From an uncultured Clostridium sp. (GTDB lineage: Bacteria > Bacillota > Clostridia > TANB77 > CAG-508): a stretch of DNA of 64,000 bases. The stretch lies in NCBI GenBank assembly GCA_900552555.1, contig URZW01000004.1, positions 1 to 64,000 on the forward strand. Direction: 5' to 3'. The position numbers were made by a program, and so were the translations under genes. Below, in pieces: positions 43,888-52,577 of this stretch. How positions within the stretch are numbered: the stretch's first letter is position 1; every line of letters starts with the position of its first letter. The notes under the pieces are model-generated. The model was not told the origin of the DNA. It saw only the letters and a list, made by a program, of their open reading frames with translations, and did no database searches.

Positions 43888-44598
43888 ATGGATTATGAAT
43901 TAATGATGAATGGCAATGTGAAAATAGGGCAAAAAGCGCCAGATTTTGAAGCAACAACAACTTTTGGCCAAAGAACTTTAAATGATTATAAAGGCAAATG
44001 GTTAGTATTTTTTAGCCATCCAGGAGACTTCACACCAGTATGTACTACAGAAATGATTGCATTTTCACGAGCATATACATATTTTCAGCAAATTAATACT
44101 GAACTTTTAGGATTAAGCATTGACAGCAATCCATCTCATTTAGCTTGGATGTATGATATTTATTGCAGAACTGGTATACAACTTCCATTCCCTATTGTTG
44201 CAGATAGAAATGGTCAAATTGCAAGAAAATATGGCATGATTTCTAATGATGTAAGTACAACAGAAACTGTTAGAAATGTTTTTATTATTGATGATAAAGG
44301 AATTGTTAGAACGATTTTTGTTTATCCTTTAAATGTTGGTAGATTTGTTCCTGAAATTATAAGAACTGTTCAGGCTCTTCAAATGGCTGACTGCAGTAAA
44401 GGTTCTACCGGTGCTAATTGGATACCTGGGCAACCTGTTATTGTTCCTGCACCAAAGACTTTTGAAGAACTTCAAGAAAGACAAAATTATATTAAAGAAA
44501 ATCAAAATGGAATTAGCTGGTATTTAAGCTTTAAAGAACCTCCAAAAATTTGTGAATATTATGAAAGTAAAGGCAATAATGAAGATAATTTCAAATAA
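43888..44598 (+). CDS. Peroxiredoxin, Prx6-like
   Basis: Reduces peroxides with a thiol. I choose the ATG at 43888 (AAAGGAG upstream), giving 236 residues; the frame is open further up but is not coding. The active site is FFSHPGDFTPVCTTEM, with Cys52 as the peroxidatic residue. Downstream, ANWIPGQPVIVPAP is typical of the Prx6 branch. Two later cysteines (in ADCSKG and PPKICEYY) could resolve the sulfenic acid, as in some archaeal members. Confidence 0.92.
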   Translation: MDYELMMNGNVKIGQKAPDFEATTTFGQRTLNDYKGKWLVFFSHPGDFTPVCTTEMIAFSRAYTYFQQINTELLGLSIDSNPSHLAWMYDIYCRTGIQLPFPIVADRNGQIARKYGMISNDVSTTETVRNVFIIDDKGIVRTIFVYPLNVGRFVPEIIRTVQALQMADCSKGSTGANWIPGQPVIVPAPKTFEELQERQNYIKENQNGISWYLSFKEPPKICEYYESKGNNEDNFK

Positions 44599-44628
44599 TT
44601 TTTAAAAATTCTATACTACTATAAGAAA

Positions 44629-44657
44629 TTGACTTTATCTTTGCATCAATTTTATAT
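44629..44657 (+). promoter_or_regulatory. Candidate promoter of the DUF1540 gene
   Basis: TTGACT (44629-44634) and TTATAT (44652-44657) are 17 bases apart, 90 bases ahead of the small gene. A terminator-like hairpin (AAATAGAAT / TATTCTATTTTT, 44698-44731) follows, which may stop the peroxiredoxin message or act as an attenuator. Confidence 0.45.
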
Positions 44658-44746
44658 ATTTTTATTTTGTATAATTTTTTGATTTTTTATCCATACTAAA
44701 ATAGAATTTAATTTAAATTTATTCTATTTTTATTGGAGGTCTTGGC

Positions 44747-44908
44747 ATGGAAAAGAATCAAAAAATATGTTGTAGTGTAACAAGTTGTAAACATAACAAC
44801 TTAGAAAATCGTTGTCAATTAACAAAAATACAAGTATCACCTATTCAAGATTGTGATACTCAAAAAGCTGATGAATCAATGTGTTCAAGCTACGAATATG
44901 AAAAATAA
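44747..44908 (+). CDS. DUF1540 small Cys-rich protein
   Basis: A 53-residue protein with six cysteines: CCSVTSCKHN, NRCQLTKIQV and DC...MC later. This is the DUF1540 pattern (C-x-V-x-x-C, then C-x-x-x-x-I-x-V), found in many Firmicutes, probably metal-binding and often linked to sporulation. GGAGG is 7 bases before the ATG. A strong terminator follows at once, so it is a single transcription unit after the peroxiredoxin. Confidence 0.85.
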   Translation: MEKNQKICCSVTSCKHNNLENRCQLTKIQVSPIQDCDTQKADESMCSSYEYEK

Positions 44909-44922
44909 TTCAATAAAAATTT

Positions 44923-44973
44923 AAAAGGCTATAATTTTTATAATTTTTTCACTTATAAAATTATAGCCTTTTT
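44923..44973 (+). terminator. Terminator of the DUF1540 gene
   Basis: AAAAGGCTATAATTTT pairs with AAAATTATAGCCTTTT, followed by a T-run. Confidence 0.85.
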
Positions 44974-45002
44974 CATATTTTATTTTAACTTTTTCTTATG
45001 AT

Positions 45003-45050
45003 AATGTCCCATTTGGAATCGATGTCCCAAAAAGGACACTCAAAATGACA
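45003..45050. repeat. Palindromic repeat after the ABC exporter
   Basis: AATGTCCCATTTGG and ATGTCCCAAAAAGGACA belong to the GTCC/GGAC repeat family; the two ends AATGTC and GACATT also pair. It lies directly after the stop of the exporter operon. Confidence 0.55.
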
Positions 45051-46925
45051 TTATTCTACTTCATCATTGCAATCCTCAAATTGAGAATTATATAATTTTG
45101 CATAGAAACCATCTTTTGCAAGTAATTCCTCGTGTGTACCCTGTTCAACAATATCGCCGTGGTCCATAACTAAAATCAAATCAGCATTTTTTATTGTAGA
45201 TAATCTATGTGCAATAATAAAACTTGTTCTACCTTTCATTAAATTATCCATAGCGGCTTGAATTTGTTGTTCAGTTCTTGTATCGATTGAACTTGTAGCC
45301 TCATCTAAAATCAATATTTTAGGGTCTGCAAGTATAACTCTAGCAATTGTTAGCAATTGTTTTTGACCTGCAGATATATTTGTTGATTCTTCATTAATTT
45401 TTGCGTCATATCCTTTTGATAATGTTTTTATATAATGATGTATATGTGCTGCTTTTGCTGCTTTTATTACATCAGAATCTGTTGCATCTGGCATACTATA
45501 TTTAATATTTTCTTTTATAGTTCCACCAAATAGCCATGTATCTTGAAGAACCATCCCAAACATTTTTCTAAGGTCTCCACGTTTAAAATCTTTGATATTG
45601 TGACCATCTAATAAGATTTCACCACTATTTACATCATAAAATCTCATTAATAATTTAACCATTGTTGTTTTTCCAGCACCTGTTGGACCAACAATTGCAA
45701 TTTTTTGGCCATCTTTAACTTTTGCATTAAAGTCATTTATTATTGTTTTTTCTGGGTCATATCCAAAATGAACATTTTTAAATTCAATGTTTCCTTTTAA
45801 ACCATCTGTTGATACTGGGTTCTTTATATCTTCAACTTCTTCTGGTTCTTCTAAGAATTCAAATATTCTTTCAGCAGCTGCAATCATTGATTGTATTGTA
45901 CTTGATATTTGTGCAACTTGACCTATTGGCTGTGTAAATTGCTTGTTATATTGTATAAAACTTTGTATATTACCAACTGTTATTCTTCCTTTTACTGCAA
46001 AATATCCACCTAAAATTGCTACTGCAACATATCCAACATTACCTACAAAGTTCATTAATGGATGCATTAAACCTGATAAAAATTGTGAACGCCATCCTGA
46101 TTTGTATAACTCTTCATTTTCTTTTTCAAATTCTTTTATTGCTTGTTCTTCTCTTCCGAAAACTTTAACAATATTGTGTCCACCATAAACTTCTTCCACT
46201 TGGCCATTTACATGCCCTAAGTATTCTTGTTGTTTTACGAAATATTTTTGTGATTTTCCTATTACTTTTTTAAGTATTACTCCTGATATTGGTAATATTA
46301 ATAAACTTACAATTGTCATTTCCCAACTTATTGAGAACATCATTACTAATATCCCTAAAATTGTGAAAACCGATGTTATAATTTGTGTAATACTTTGGTT
46401 TAGTCCTGTACTTAATGTATCAACATCATTTGATATTATTGACAATACTTCACCATTTGTTTTTTTGTCAAAATATTTCATTGGCAATTTATTTATTTTT
46501 ACTGTTAATTCATTTCTAATTTTATATGTTACTTTTTGTGCAACACCTGCCATAATGTAACTTTGAATCATTGAGAATAGTGCACTTATACCATATAATC
46601 CTAATGCAAATAAAATAATTTTTCCTATTTTGGCAAAATCTATTCCACCAGTTCTGTTTATTTTGTTCATTAGTCCTGTATATATTTCTGTTGTAGCATT
46701 TCCTAAGATTTTTGGTCCAACAATACTAAATATTGTACTTCCAATTGCAAATATCATTACAATTATTATTGCTATTTTATAACTTGATAATCTTTTCCCT
46801 AATTTTTTTGTTGTTCCTTTTACATCCTTTGCTTTTTCCACTGGACCACGACCTCCTGGTCCACCGCCCATTGGTCCGCGTCCTCTCATTCTTGGAGGTT
46901 TATTTGTTGTTTGATTATTACTCAT
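45051..46925 (-). CDS. ABC exporter half-transporter, second subunit
   Basis: The 624 residues have an N-terminal Pro/Gly/Arg-rich start (RMRGRGPMGGGPGGRGP), six membrane helices (about 55-330) and an ABC ATPase: Walker A GPTGAGKTT, signature NISAGQKQLL, Walker B ILILDEATSS and the H-loop IAHRLST. The signature is a variant, SAGQ instead of SGGQ. It overlaps the preceding half-transporter gene by 8 bases, so the pair likely forms a heterodimer of the BmrCD/LmrCD type for drugs or peptides. Confidence 0.88.
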   Translation of the reverse strand: MSNNQTTNKPPRMRGRGPMGGGPGGRGPVEKAKDVKGTTKKLGKRLSSYKIAIIIVMIFAIGSTIFSIVGPKILGNATTEIYTGLMNKINRTGGIDFAKIGKIILFALGLYGISALFSMIQSYIMAGVAQKVTYKIRNELTVKINKLPMKYFDKKTNGEVLSIISNDVDTLSTGLNQSITQIITSVFTILGILVMMFSISWEMTIVSLLILPISGVILKKVIGKSQKYFVKQQEYLGHVNGQVEEVYGGHNIVKVFGREEQAIKEFEKENEELYKSGWRSQFLSGLMHPLMNFVGNVGYVAVAILGGYFAVKGRITVGNIQSFIQYNKQFTQPIGQVAQISSTIQSMIAAAERIFEFLEEPEEVEDIKNPVSTDGLKGNIEFKNVHFGYDPEKTIINDFNAKVKDGQKIAIVGPTGAGKTTMVKLLMRFYDVNSGEILLDGHNIKDFKRGDLRKMFGMVLQDTWLFGGTIKENIKYSMPDATDSDVIKAAKAAHIHHYIKTLSKGYDAKINEESTNISAGQKQLLTIARVILADPKILILDEATSSIDTRTEQQIQAAMDNLMKGRTSFIIAHRLSTIKNADLILVMDHGDIVEQGTHEELLAKDGFYAKLYNSQFEDCNDEVE

Positions 46926-49299
46926 GTTCTTTACCTCCTTCTCCCATTAATTGATTATTTTCAGTTCTTAAATTAGAATCTTGTAAGTTTAGTTCTTCTG
47001 CTGAAAGTTGTGATAATGCAATTTGTTTATATGTTTCATTAGTTTTGATCAACTCTTCATGTGTTCCTTTTCCTACAACTTTTCCATCTTCTAATACTAT
47101 AATTTGGTCAGCATTTAAAATTGTATTAATTCTTTGCGCTACAATAATTACTGTTTTGTCTTGTGTCTTTTTAGCAAGTTCTGCTCTTAAAATACTATCT
47201 GTTTTGAAATCAAGTGCAGAAAAACTATCGTCAAACACTAATATTTCTGGGTCAATTGCTATTGCTCTTGCAATTGATAATCTTTGTTTTTGACCACCAG
47301 ATACATTACTTCCGCCTTGTGCAATTGGCTCTTGATATTTTTCCGGTTTTGATTCAATAAATTCAGTTGCCTGTGCTATTTGAGCAGCCTCAATCATTTG
47401 CTCGTCAGACATGTTTGGATTTCCATATTTTATATTAGATTCTATTGTTCCAGAGAACAATATTCCTTTTTGTGGTACAAATCCTATAATTTTTCTTAGG
47501 TCTTTATTTGATATATCTTTAATGTCAACACCATCTATCAAAAGATTTCCTGATGTTATATCATAAAATCTAGGTATCAAATTAACTATTGTAGATTTTC
47601 CACTACCTGTACTTCCTATGATAGCAGTTGTTTTTCCTGGTTCTGCTGTAAATGAAATATCACTTAAAACCTCTTCATCACTATCTGGATATCTAAATGA
47701 AACATTTTTAAATTCAACAAGTCCTTTTTTGTTTGGATTTAATTTTTTAGGTTCTTTACTATCTTTTATCGCTTCATCTGTTTCGATTATTTCATTTATA
47801 CGATTTGCAGATACTGATGCTCTTGGTAACATTATTGAAACCATTGATATCATTAAGAAGCTCATTACAATTTGCATTGTATATTGAATAAATGCCATCA
47901 TATTTCCAACTTGCATTGTTCCATTATCAATTCCATGTGCTCCAACCCACACGATTAACAATGAAATTCCATTCATAATTAACATTAATGTTGGCATCAT
48001 AAAACTCATTGCTCTGTTAACAAAAAGGTTAGTTTTTGTTAAATCAACATTTGCTTTATCAAATCTTTTTTCTTCTTTCTTTTCTGTATTGAATGCTCTA
48101 ATTACTGGTAAACCTGTTAAGATTTCTCTTGCAACTAGGTTTAGTTTATCAATTAATTGTTGTAATTTTTTGAATCTTGGCATTGCAATTATAAATAATG
48201 TTGCAACTACAAATAAAATTGCTATAATTGCTACTCCTATTATCCATGCCATTGAGTTATCACTTTGATTTAGTACTCTTAAAAATCCTCCAATACCTAT
48301 AATTGGTGCATATACAAGAACTCTAAATAGTATTGCTATTAACCCTTGAATTTGTTGAATATCATTTGTTGAACGCGTTATTAAAGATGCTGTACTATAT
48401 TCTGAAAATTCTTTGTTTGAAAATCTAAGTACTTTTTTGAATACTTTTTCTCTTAATGTTTTTGCAAGTCTTGCTGCAACTCTTGCAGATAAACACATAA
48501 TTGATATTGCAGATATCATAATTATTAATGATATTCCAAGCATTTTTAATCCTGCCATTATTATGTATTGATTTTGTATGCTGTCTGTATTCATTCCTAT
48601 TGCTTTGTATTCATTTTTAACTTCTTGTATTGCCGCTTGTTCTAATATGCTTTCTTGCATATCATCAATTTTTTGATTTACTGTTTCCAGCATTTGATCA
48701 AGTTGCTCTTTTGGCATTTGCTTAATTATTTCAATTAAACTCATATTTTGCATTGCTGTTTTTTGCTGTTCTAACATTTTTGTCTGCATTGCACTGTTTT
48801 GTGCATTTGCTTGTGTCTGTGTATTTGTTTGTGCACCTGCTGACATTTGTTCTATCATCTGTTGTTTCATTTGTTCAGCAGTTTCTTCATTTTCTAATGT
48901 ACTAAGCATCATTAGAGGTTTAGCCATTAAGGAATCCAATTCATCTTGTTCACTGCTACTTATTTTTTTAATTTTATATAAAGATTCATTTTCTAATGCT
49001 GGATATTTTTTTACTAATTTTTCATATTCGGCACTATCTAAATTATATTTTGATATTTCCTCATATGATGCTAAAATTTTGTCGTCTTCCTCTGTAAATA
49101 TTAGCATATTATCTATTTCTGATTTTCTTATTACTTCTGGTGCTACATTTTCAATTCCACCATTTTGGATACCTACATTGACTATTTTTGATGTGTAGTC
49201 TGGTAATGTTAAATCTCCTGCTGCTTGAACTATTAATAATAGTACTATTGTAATTACTGATATCCATGATTCTTTTAAATTTTTTAATACTTTAAACAT
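46918..49299 (-). CDS. ABC exporter half-transporter, first subunit
   Basis: The 793 residues carry a large extracytoplasmic insertion (about 45-240; Gln/Met/Glu rich) after the first membrane helix, then five further helices and an ATPase with Walker A GSTGSGKST, signature NVSGGQKQRL and Walker B ILVFDDSFSAL. The Asp after Walker B (DD rather than DE) replaces the catalytic Glu, so this subunit carries a degenerate site, as in heterodimeric exporters. It starts 8 bases inside the end of the regulator frame and is probably controlled by it. Confidence 0.88.
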   Translation of the reverse strand: MFKVLKNLKESWISVITIVLLLIVQAAGDLTLPDYTSKIVNVGIQNGGIENVAPEVIRKSEIDNMLIFTEEDDKILASYEEISKYNLDSAEYEKLVKKYPALENESLYKIKKISSSEQDELDSLMAKPLMMLSTLENEETAEQMKQQMIEQMSAGAQTNTQTQANAQNSAMQTKMLEQQKTAMQNMSLIEIIKQMPKEQLDQMLETVNQKIDDMQESILEQAAIQEVKNEYKAIGMNTDSIQNQYIIMAGLKMLGISLIIMISAISIMCLSARVAARLAKTLREKVFKKVLRFSNKEFSEYSTASLITRSTNDIQQIQGLIAILFRVLVYAPIIGIGGFLRVLNQSDNSMAWIIGVAIIAILFVVATLFIIAMPRFKKLQQLIDKLNLVAREILTGLPVIRAFNTEKKEEKRFDKANVDLTKTNLFVNRAMSFMMPTLMLIMNGISLLIVWVGAHGIDNGTMQVGNMMAFIQYTMQIVMSFLMISMVSIMLPRASVSANRINEIIETDEAIKDSKEPKKLNPNKKGLVEFKNVSFRYPDSDEEVLSDISFTAEPGKTTAIIGSTGSGKSTIVNLIPRFYDITSGNLLIDGVDIKDISNKDLRKIIGFVPQKGILFSGTIESNIKYGNPNMSDEQMIEAAQIAQATEFIESKPEKYQEPIAQGGSNVSGGQKQRLSIARAIAIDPEILVFDDSFSALDFKTDSILRAELAKKTQDKTVIIVAQRINTILNADQIIVLEDGKVVGKGTHEELIKTNETYKQIALSQLSAEELNLQDSNLRTENNQLMGEGGKEHE

Positions 49300-49913
49300 G
49301 CTTTTCTCCTCTCATAATTCCATATTTCAAATATTCAATTTGTTTTAAGAAATTTTCTCTTGCTTCTTCTTTTGAGTCATATTTAAATCTCATTACAATT
49401 GCCTTCGTAGTTACTGTAAATAAGATTTTCTCTACGATTTCAAATTCTTCTTTTGAATTTACTCTTAAATTTGAAGTATCAATATACTCATAAAAATCCT
49501 TTATTTTTTTAGGTCTTTCTTCTACAAATTTTTTGAATATTTTACCATCATCACTTGTTTTTAAGTTTCCAAATATTTTTCTGTAAAATTCCATATCTTC
49601 GTTTTTTATCAGGTTATTATCTACACAGTCATACATTGATATAAAAATTTTAAATATGTCACCTTTAGATTTTATTACTTTTTCCTGCATTTGTGCATTC
49701 ATTTCTTTAAAATGTATATTTAAAATATACCCGTAATAAATCTTCTTTACTTTCAAAATATTGATAAAAACTTCCTCTTGCAATATCTGCATCTTCTACA
49801 ATATTTTTTATTGATGTCTGTTCAAATGGTACTCGCGCAAATTCTTTTTTTGCTGCTTTTATTATTTTGTCTTTTTTTTCTTCTGGCAACTTTACAAATG
49901 TTTCTTTTGGCAT
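49292..49913 (-). pseudogene. TetR-family regulator with a one-base frameshift
   Basis: The N-terminal part (from ATG 49913) holds a complete helix-turn-helix: KKDKIIKAAKKEFA, TSIKNIVEDADIARGSFYQYF, then SKEDLLR and an early stop after 17 more bases. The rest of the TetR protein, from NIHFKEMNAQ to GIMRGEKHV, is in the next frame. Skipping one G in the GGG of TTACGGGTATA near 49735 joins them as SKEDLLRYILNIHFKE, a normal TetR sequence. So it is a broken or slippage-prone repressor. It immediately precedes the exporter operon; two operator-like palindromes lie upstream. Confidence 0.8.
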
Positions 49914-50016
49914 TTTTTCACCACCTTTTATTATCATTTTTTACTATTGTCTTTTTCTCTTATAGTGACAAACTATTTTTTGTTCATGTCTGTATAAATT
50001 ATTTCAAAAAATAAAA

Positions 50017-50052
50017 TGACACTGTGTCATTATTATAAGTGACACGGTGTCA
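50017..50052. promoter_or_regulatory. Twin operator palindromes for the TetR regulator
   Basis: TGACACTGTGTCA (50017-50029) and TGACACGGTGTCA (50040-50052) are two 13-base palindromes with centres 23 bases apart, about two helical turns. Their place upstream of the TetR gene suggests autoregulation of the tetR-exporter unit. The surrounding gap 49914-50351 otherwise holds only the HAD stub described below. Confidence 0.75.
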
Positions 50053-50148
50053 TTTGTCAATATTTTTATTGTATCTTTTTTGTGAATTCTTTGTGAACAT
50101 TAATTATAAAATATAAATATCTGCTTTATAAAATATTTAAAATCTCAT

Positions 50149-50280
50149 CTATTTTAGATACAGTATAATATTTAATTTGTTTTGTCCTTCTTCAGTTTCT
50201 AATTCACAATATTCGTTATAATATTCATTTTTCCAAGGTATTAGCGTATTATCTATATCAAATATTACTCTTTTTATCAT
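50149..50280 (-). pseudogene. N-terminal stub of a HAD hydrolase
   Basis: A 43-residue peptide starting MIKRVIFDIDNTLIPWK, that is motif I (DxDxT) of a HAD phosphatase, stopping at TAG 50149-50151 after LNIILYLK. No cap or other motif follows. The start codon has no good ribosome binding site. I read it as a remnant. It is the only coding trace in the 438-base gap before lexA. Confidence 0.6.
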
Positions 50281-50351
50281 CTCATCTAATATAATCAATT
50301 TTATAATGCATTAATCAAAAATTGATTATTCCCTTTCTACAAATTAAATCA

Positions 50352-51002
50352 CTACATTTTTCTAAATACGCCACATACTTTTCCCAAAATCTCACAATTT
50401 GGAACTATTATTGGGTCCATTGTACTGTTTTCAGGTTGTAATCTTATGTGATCTGTTTCTTTATAGAATGTTTTTACAGTTGCTTCATCTTCTATTAACG
50501 CAACAACAATTTCACCATTATTTGCATTGCTTTGTTTTCTTACTAATATGTAATCACCATCTAAAATTCCTGCCTCTATCATACTTTCCCCTCTAACTGT
50601 AAGCATAAAACAGTCAGAATTTCCAACAAAGTCAATTGGAATTGGGAATGTATCTGTTACATTTTCAACTGCTAAAATAGGCATTCCTGCAGTAATTTTT
50701 CCAACAACTGGTACTTCTACTAATTCTTTTTGTGTGTAGAAGTCTTTTGTTGATGTTTTCTTTGCTTCTCCATCTGTTCCTTTTAATAGTCTTAGTGTTC
50801 TTCCTTTTTTATCTTGTTTTTTTATATATCCTTTATCTTCTAGTCTTGCTAAATATCCATGTACTGTTGCTGTTGAACTTAATCCAACTGCTTTTCCTAT
50901 TTCTCTTACTGATGGTGGATATCCTACATTCATTATTTGTTTTTCAATATATCTTAGTATTGCTTTTTCTCTTACATTTAATTCTGGTCTTTTTCTTGGC
51001 AT
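50352..51002 (-). CDS. lexA: SOS repressor LexA
   Basis: Represses DNA-damage genes and cleaves itself with RecA. The 216 residues have a winged helix (1-70, SVREIGKAVGLSSTATVHGY), the scissile Ala105-Gly106 in ITAGMP, Ser140 (RGESMIEAG) and Lys177 (EATVKTF). The start at 51002 has GGAGTGAG upstream; a longer frame to 51041 has no site. I could not find a clear SOS box in the leader. Confidence 0.95.
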   Translation of the reverse strand: MPRKRPELNVREKAILRYIEKQIMNVGYPPSVREIGKAVGLSSTATVHGYLARLEDKGYIKKQDKKGRTLRLLKGTDGEAKKTSTKDFYTQKELVEVPVVGKITAGMPILAVENVTDTFPIPIDFVGNSDCFMLTVRGESMIEAGILDGDYILVRKQSNANNGEIVVALIEDEATVKTFYKETDHIRLQPENSTMDPIIVPNCEILGKVCGVFRKM

Positions 51003-51128
51003 TTGACTCACTCCATTTCTCATTTTTGTACATAATATCACACAAACAAAAAAATGTCAAACATAAATTTGCTTTTTTTAAAATTTTTTTAGGGAAAATC
51101 TTTAGTTTTCCCTAAATTTCAAATTATT

Positions 51129-52520
51129 TTATTTAAATCTTTTTCCTTTTGAATGTTTTTTACGTTTTGGTTTTTCTTCTTCCTCTTCAAAAATTTCTTT
51201 TTCATTATCTTGTGTAGGATTAACAGGATTATTTGAAGTTTCAAACATATTTATTTCTTCATTGTCTTTTGTACTATCAAATAGATTCTCATATGGCACA
51301 AATGCTTTATCCTTAGCACCTCTTATTTTTTTGATAATAACAAAAACCACTATTATTAATATAATTCCTGCAATTCCAGCTATTATAATTATTTTTTTCA
51401 TTTTATCTTGATTTGCTTTATTATCCTGGTTTTCTACTGATTTATTTACTATTATTTGATATGCAACATTTTGGTCTTCTGTATCACCTTTTACTAAAAT
51501 TGTAATTATATTTTCACCATCTTGTAAATTTTCATTTCCTGTTATTTCGACATTAGCATTTTCTTGTGTTGCAATTGCTTTAATATCTAATTTGTCCAAA
51601 TTTTCGTTTAATTCTATTCTGTATTCATATACATCTGTTTGAAATTCTGGATTTAATGAAAAACCTGAAACAGATAACTGTTTTAGTCCGAAGCTTTCAT
51701 TTGTTTCTTCTGTTTCGCTTGTTTCTTCATTAACAACTTCATTTGTAGTTTCATTTTCTGTACTATTACCATCTTTAGCTTTTCTTGTTACATTTAATGT
51801 ATATTTTTTTTGAGCTTTTCCGTCTTCTGATGTTACAACTACTTCAAATGTATTTGCACCCTCTTTTAAATTTTTCTTTCCTGTTCCTGATATTGTTTGG
51901 CCATTTTGTCCTTTATTTGCATATATTTCTATTGATTCTACATCATTTGGTACCTCTGTACTATATGAAAGCTTATTTGCACTAAATCCAGAAAAATCAT
52001 TTGGCCTAATTCCCAAATTAGACAATGTTGTCACATTTGATTTTGAGTTTGAAGTTGATGTTTCTCCTATTTGAGAAGCATTATTCTCTGTGTGTCCTGA
52101 ACTTTGATTTTTAGCTTTGACTGTAATTGTAGCAGTACAACTTGAATCTGGTACTGTAGATAAATTCACATCTCCCATTCCACTAGCAGAAAAACTTACC
52201 TTAAATGTTTGATCTTTCTCAACATTTGGCGCTTTAAATTGAAATGTTGCTAAACTAGTCATTCCACCAGTTGCTTTAGCATCAGAAATTGTAGTAGTTC
52301 CAGCTCCAGTACCTCCTGAACTTGTTACAAAGGTTAACCCACTATAACCTGTTGCTTTAACTGTATATGCTGATACAGAAACATTTGAAGTAACTGATAC
52401 TGAAAAACTTTCTCCTGAATTTACAACTTTTGATGTAGCCGATATTGCAGCTTTTGATACAACATTATATGTTGCAATTAAAAATAAGAACGTTATTATT
52501 ATTTTTACTACCTTTTTCAT
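51129..52520 (-). CDS. Cohesin-like, cadherin-like membrane protein
   Basis: The 463 residues (start at 52520; AAAGGAAAAAATAAA upstream) have a signal peptide (1-22). Next comes a domain of about 130 residues that resembles a cohesin (SGESFSVSVTSNVSVSAYT, then MTSLATFQFKAPN and FSASGMGDVN), two cadherin-like beta-sandwich repeats (about 185-250 and 280-360, each with GANTFEVVVTSEDG or a similar end), a membrane helix (about 378-400) and a charged cytoplasmic tail ending in Lys/Arg. The helix points to membrane anchoring. It lies 57 bases downstream of a dockerin-bearing glucosaminidase, so the two may bind each other. Confidence 0.7.
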   Translation of the reverse strand: MKKVVKIIITFLFLIATYNVVSKAAISATSKVVNSGESFSVSVTSNVSVSAYTVKATGYSGLTFVTSSGGTGAGTTTISDAKATGGMTSLATFQFKAPNVEKDQTFKVSFSASGMGDVNLSTVPDSSCTATITVKAKNQSSGHTENNASQIGETSTSNSKSNVTTLSNLGIRPNDFSGFSANKLSYSTEVPNDVESIEIYANKGQNGQTISGTGKKNLKEGANTFEVVVTSEDGKAQKKYTLNVTRKAKDGNSTENETTNEVVNEETSETEETNESFGLKQLSVSGFSLNPEFQTDVYEYRIELNENLDKLDIKAIATQENANVEITGNENLQDGENIITILVKGDTEDQNVAYQIIVNKSVENQDNKANQDKMKKIIIIAGIAGIILIIVVFVIIKKIRGAKDKAFVPYENLFDSTKDNEEINMFETSNNPVNPTQDNEKEIFEEEEEKPKRKKHSKGKRFK

Positions 52521-52577
52521 TTTTATTTTTTCCTTTCCCAAAATATAAATCAAATACGACTATTCTATACTCTTTAA

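Noticed and set aside
51003..51041. Longer LexA start
   Set aside because: The 13 extra residues have no ribosome binding site, and the MPRKR start matches the family with GGAGTGAG upstream.
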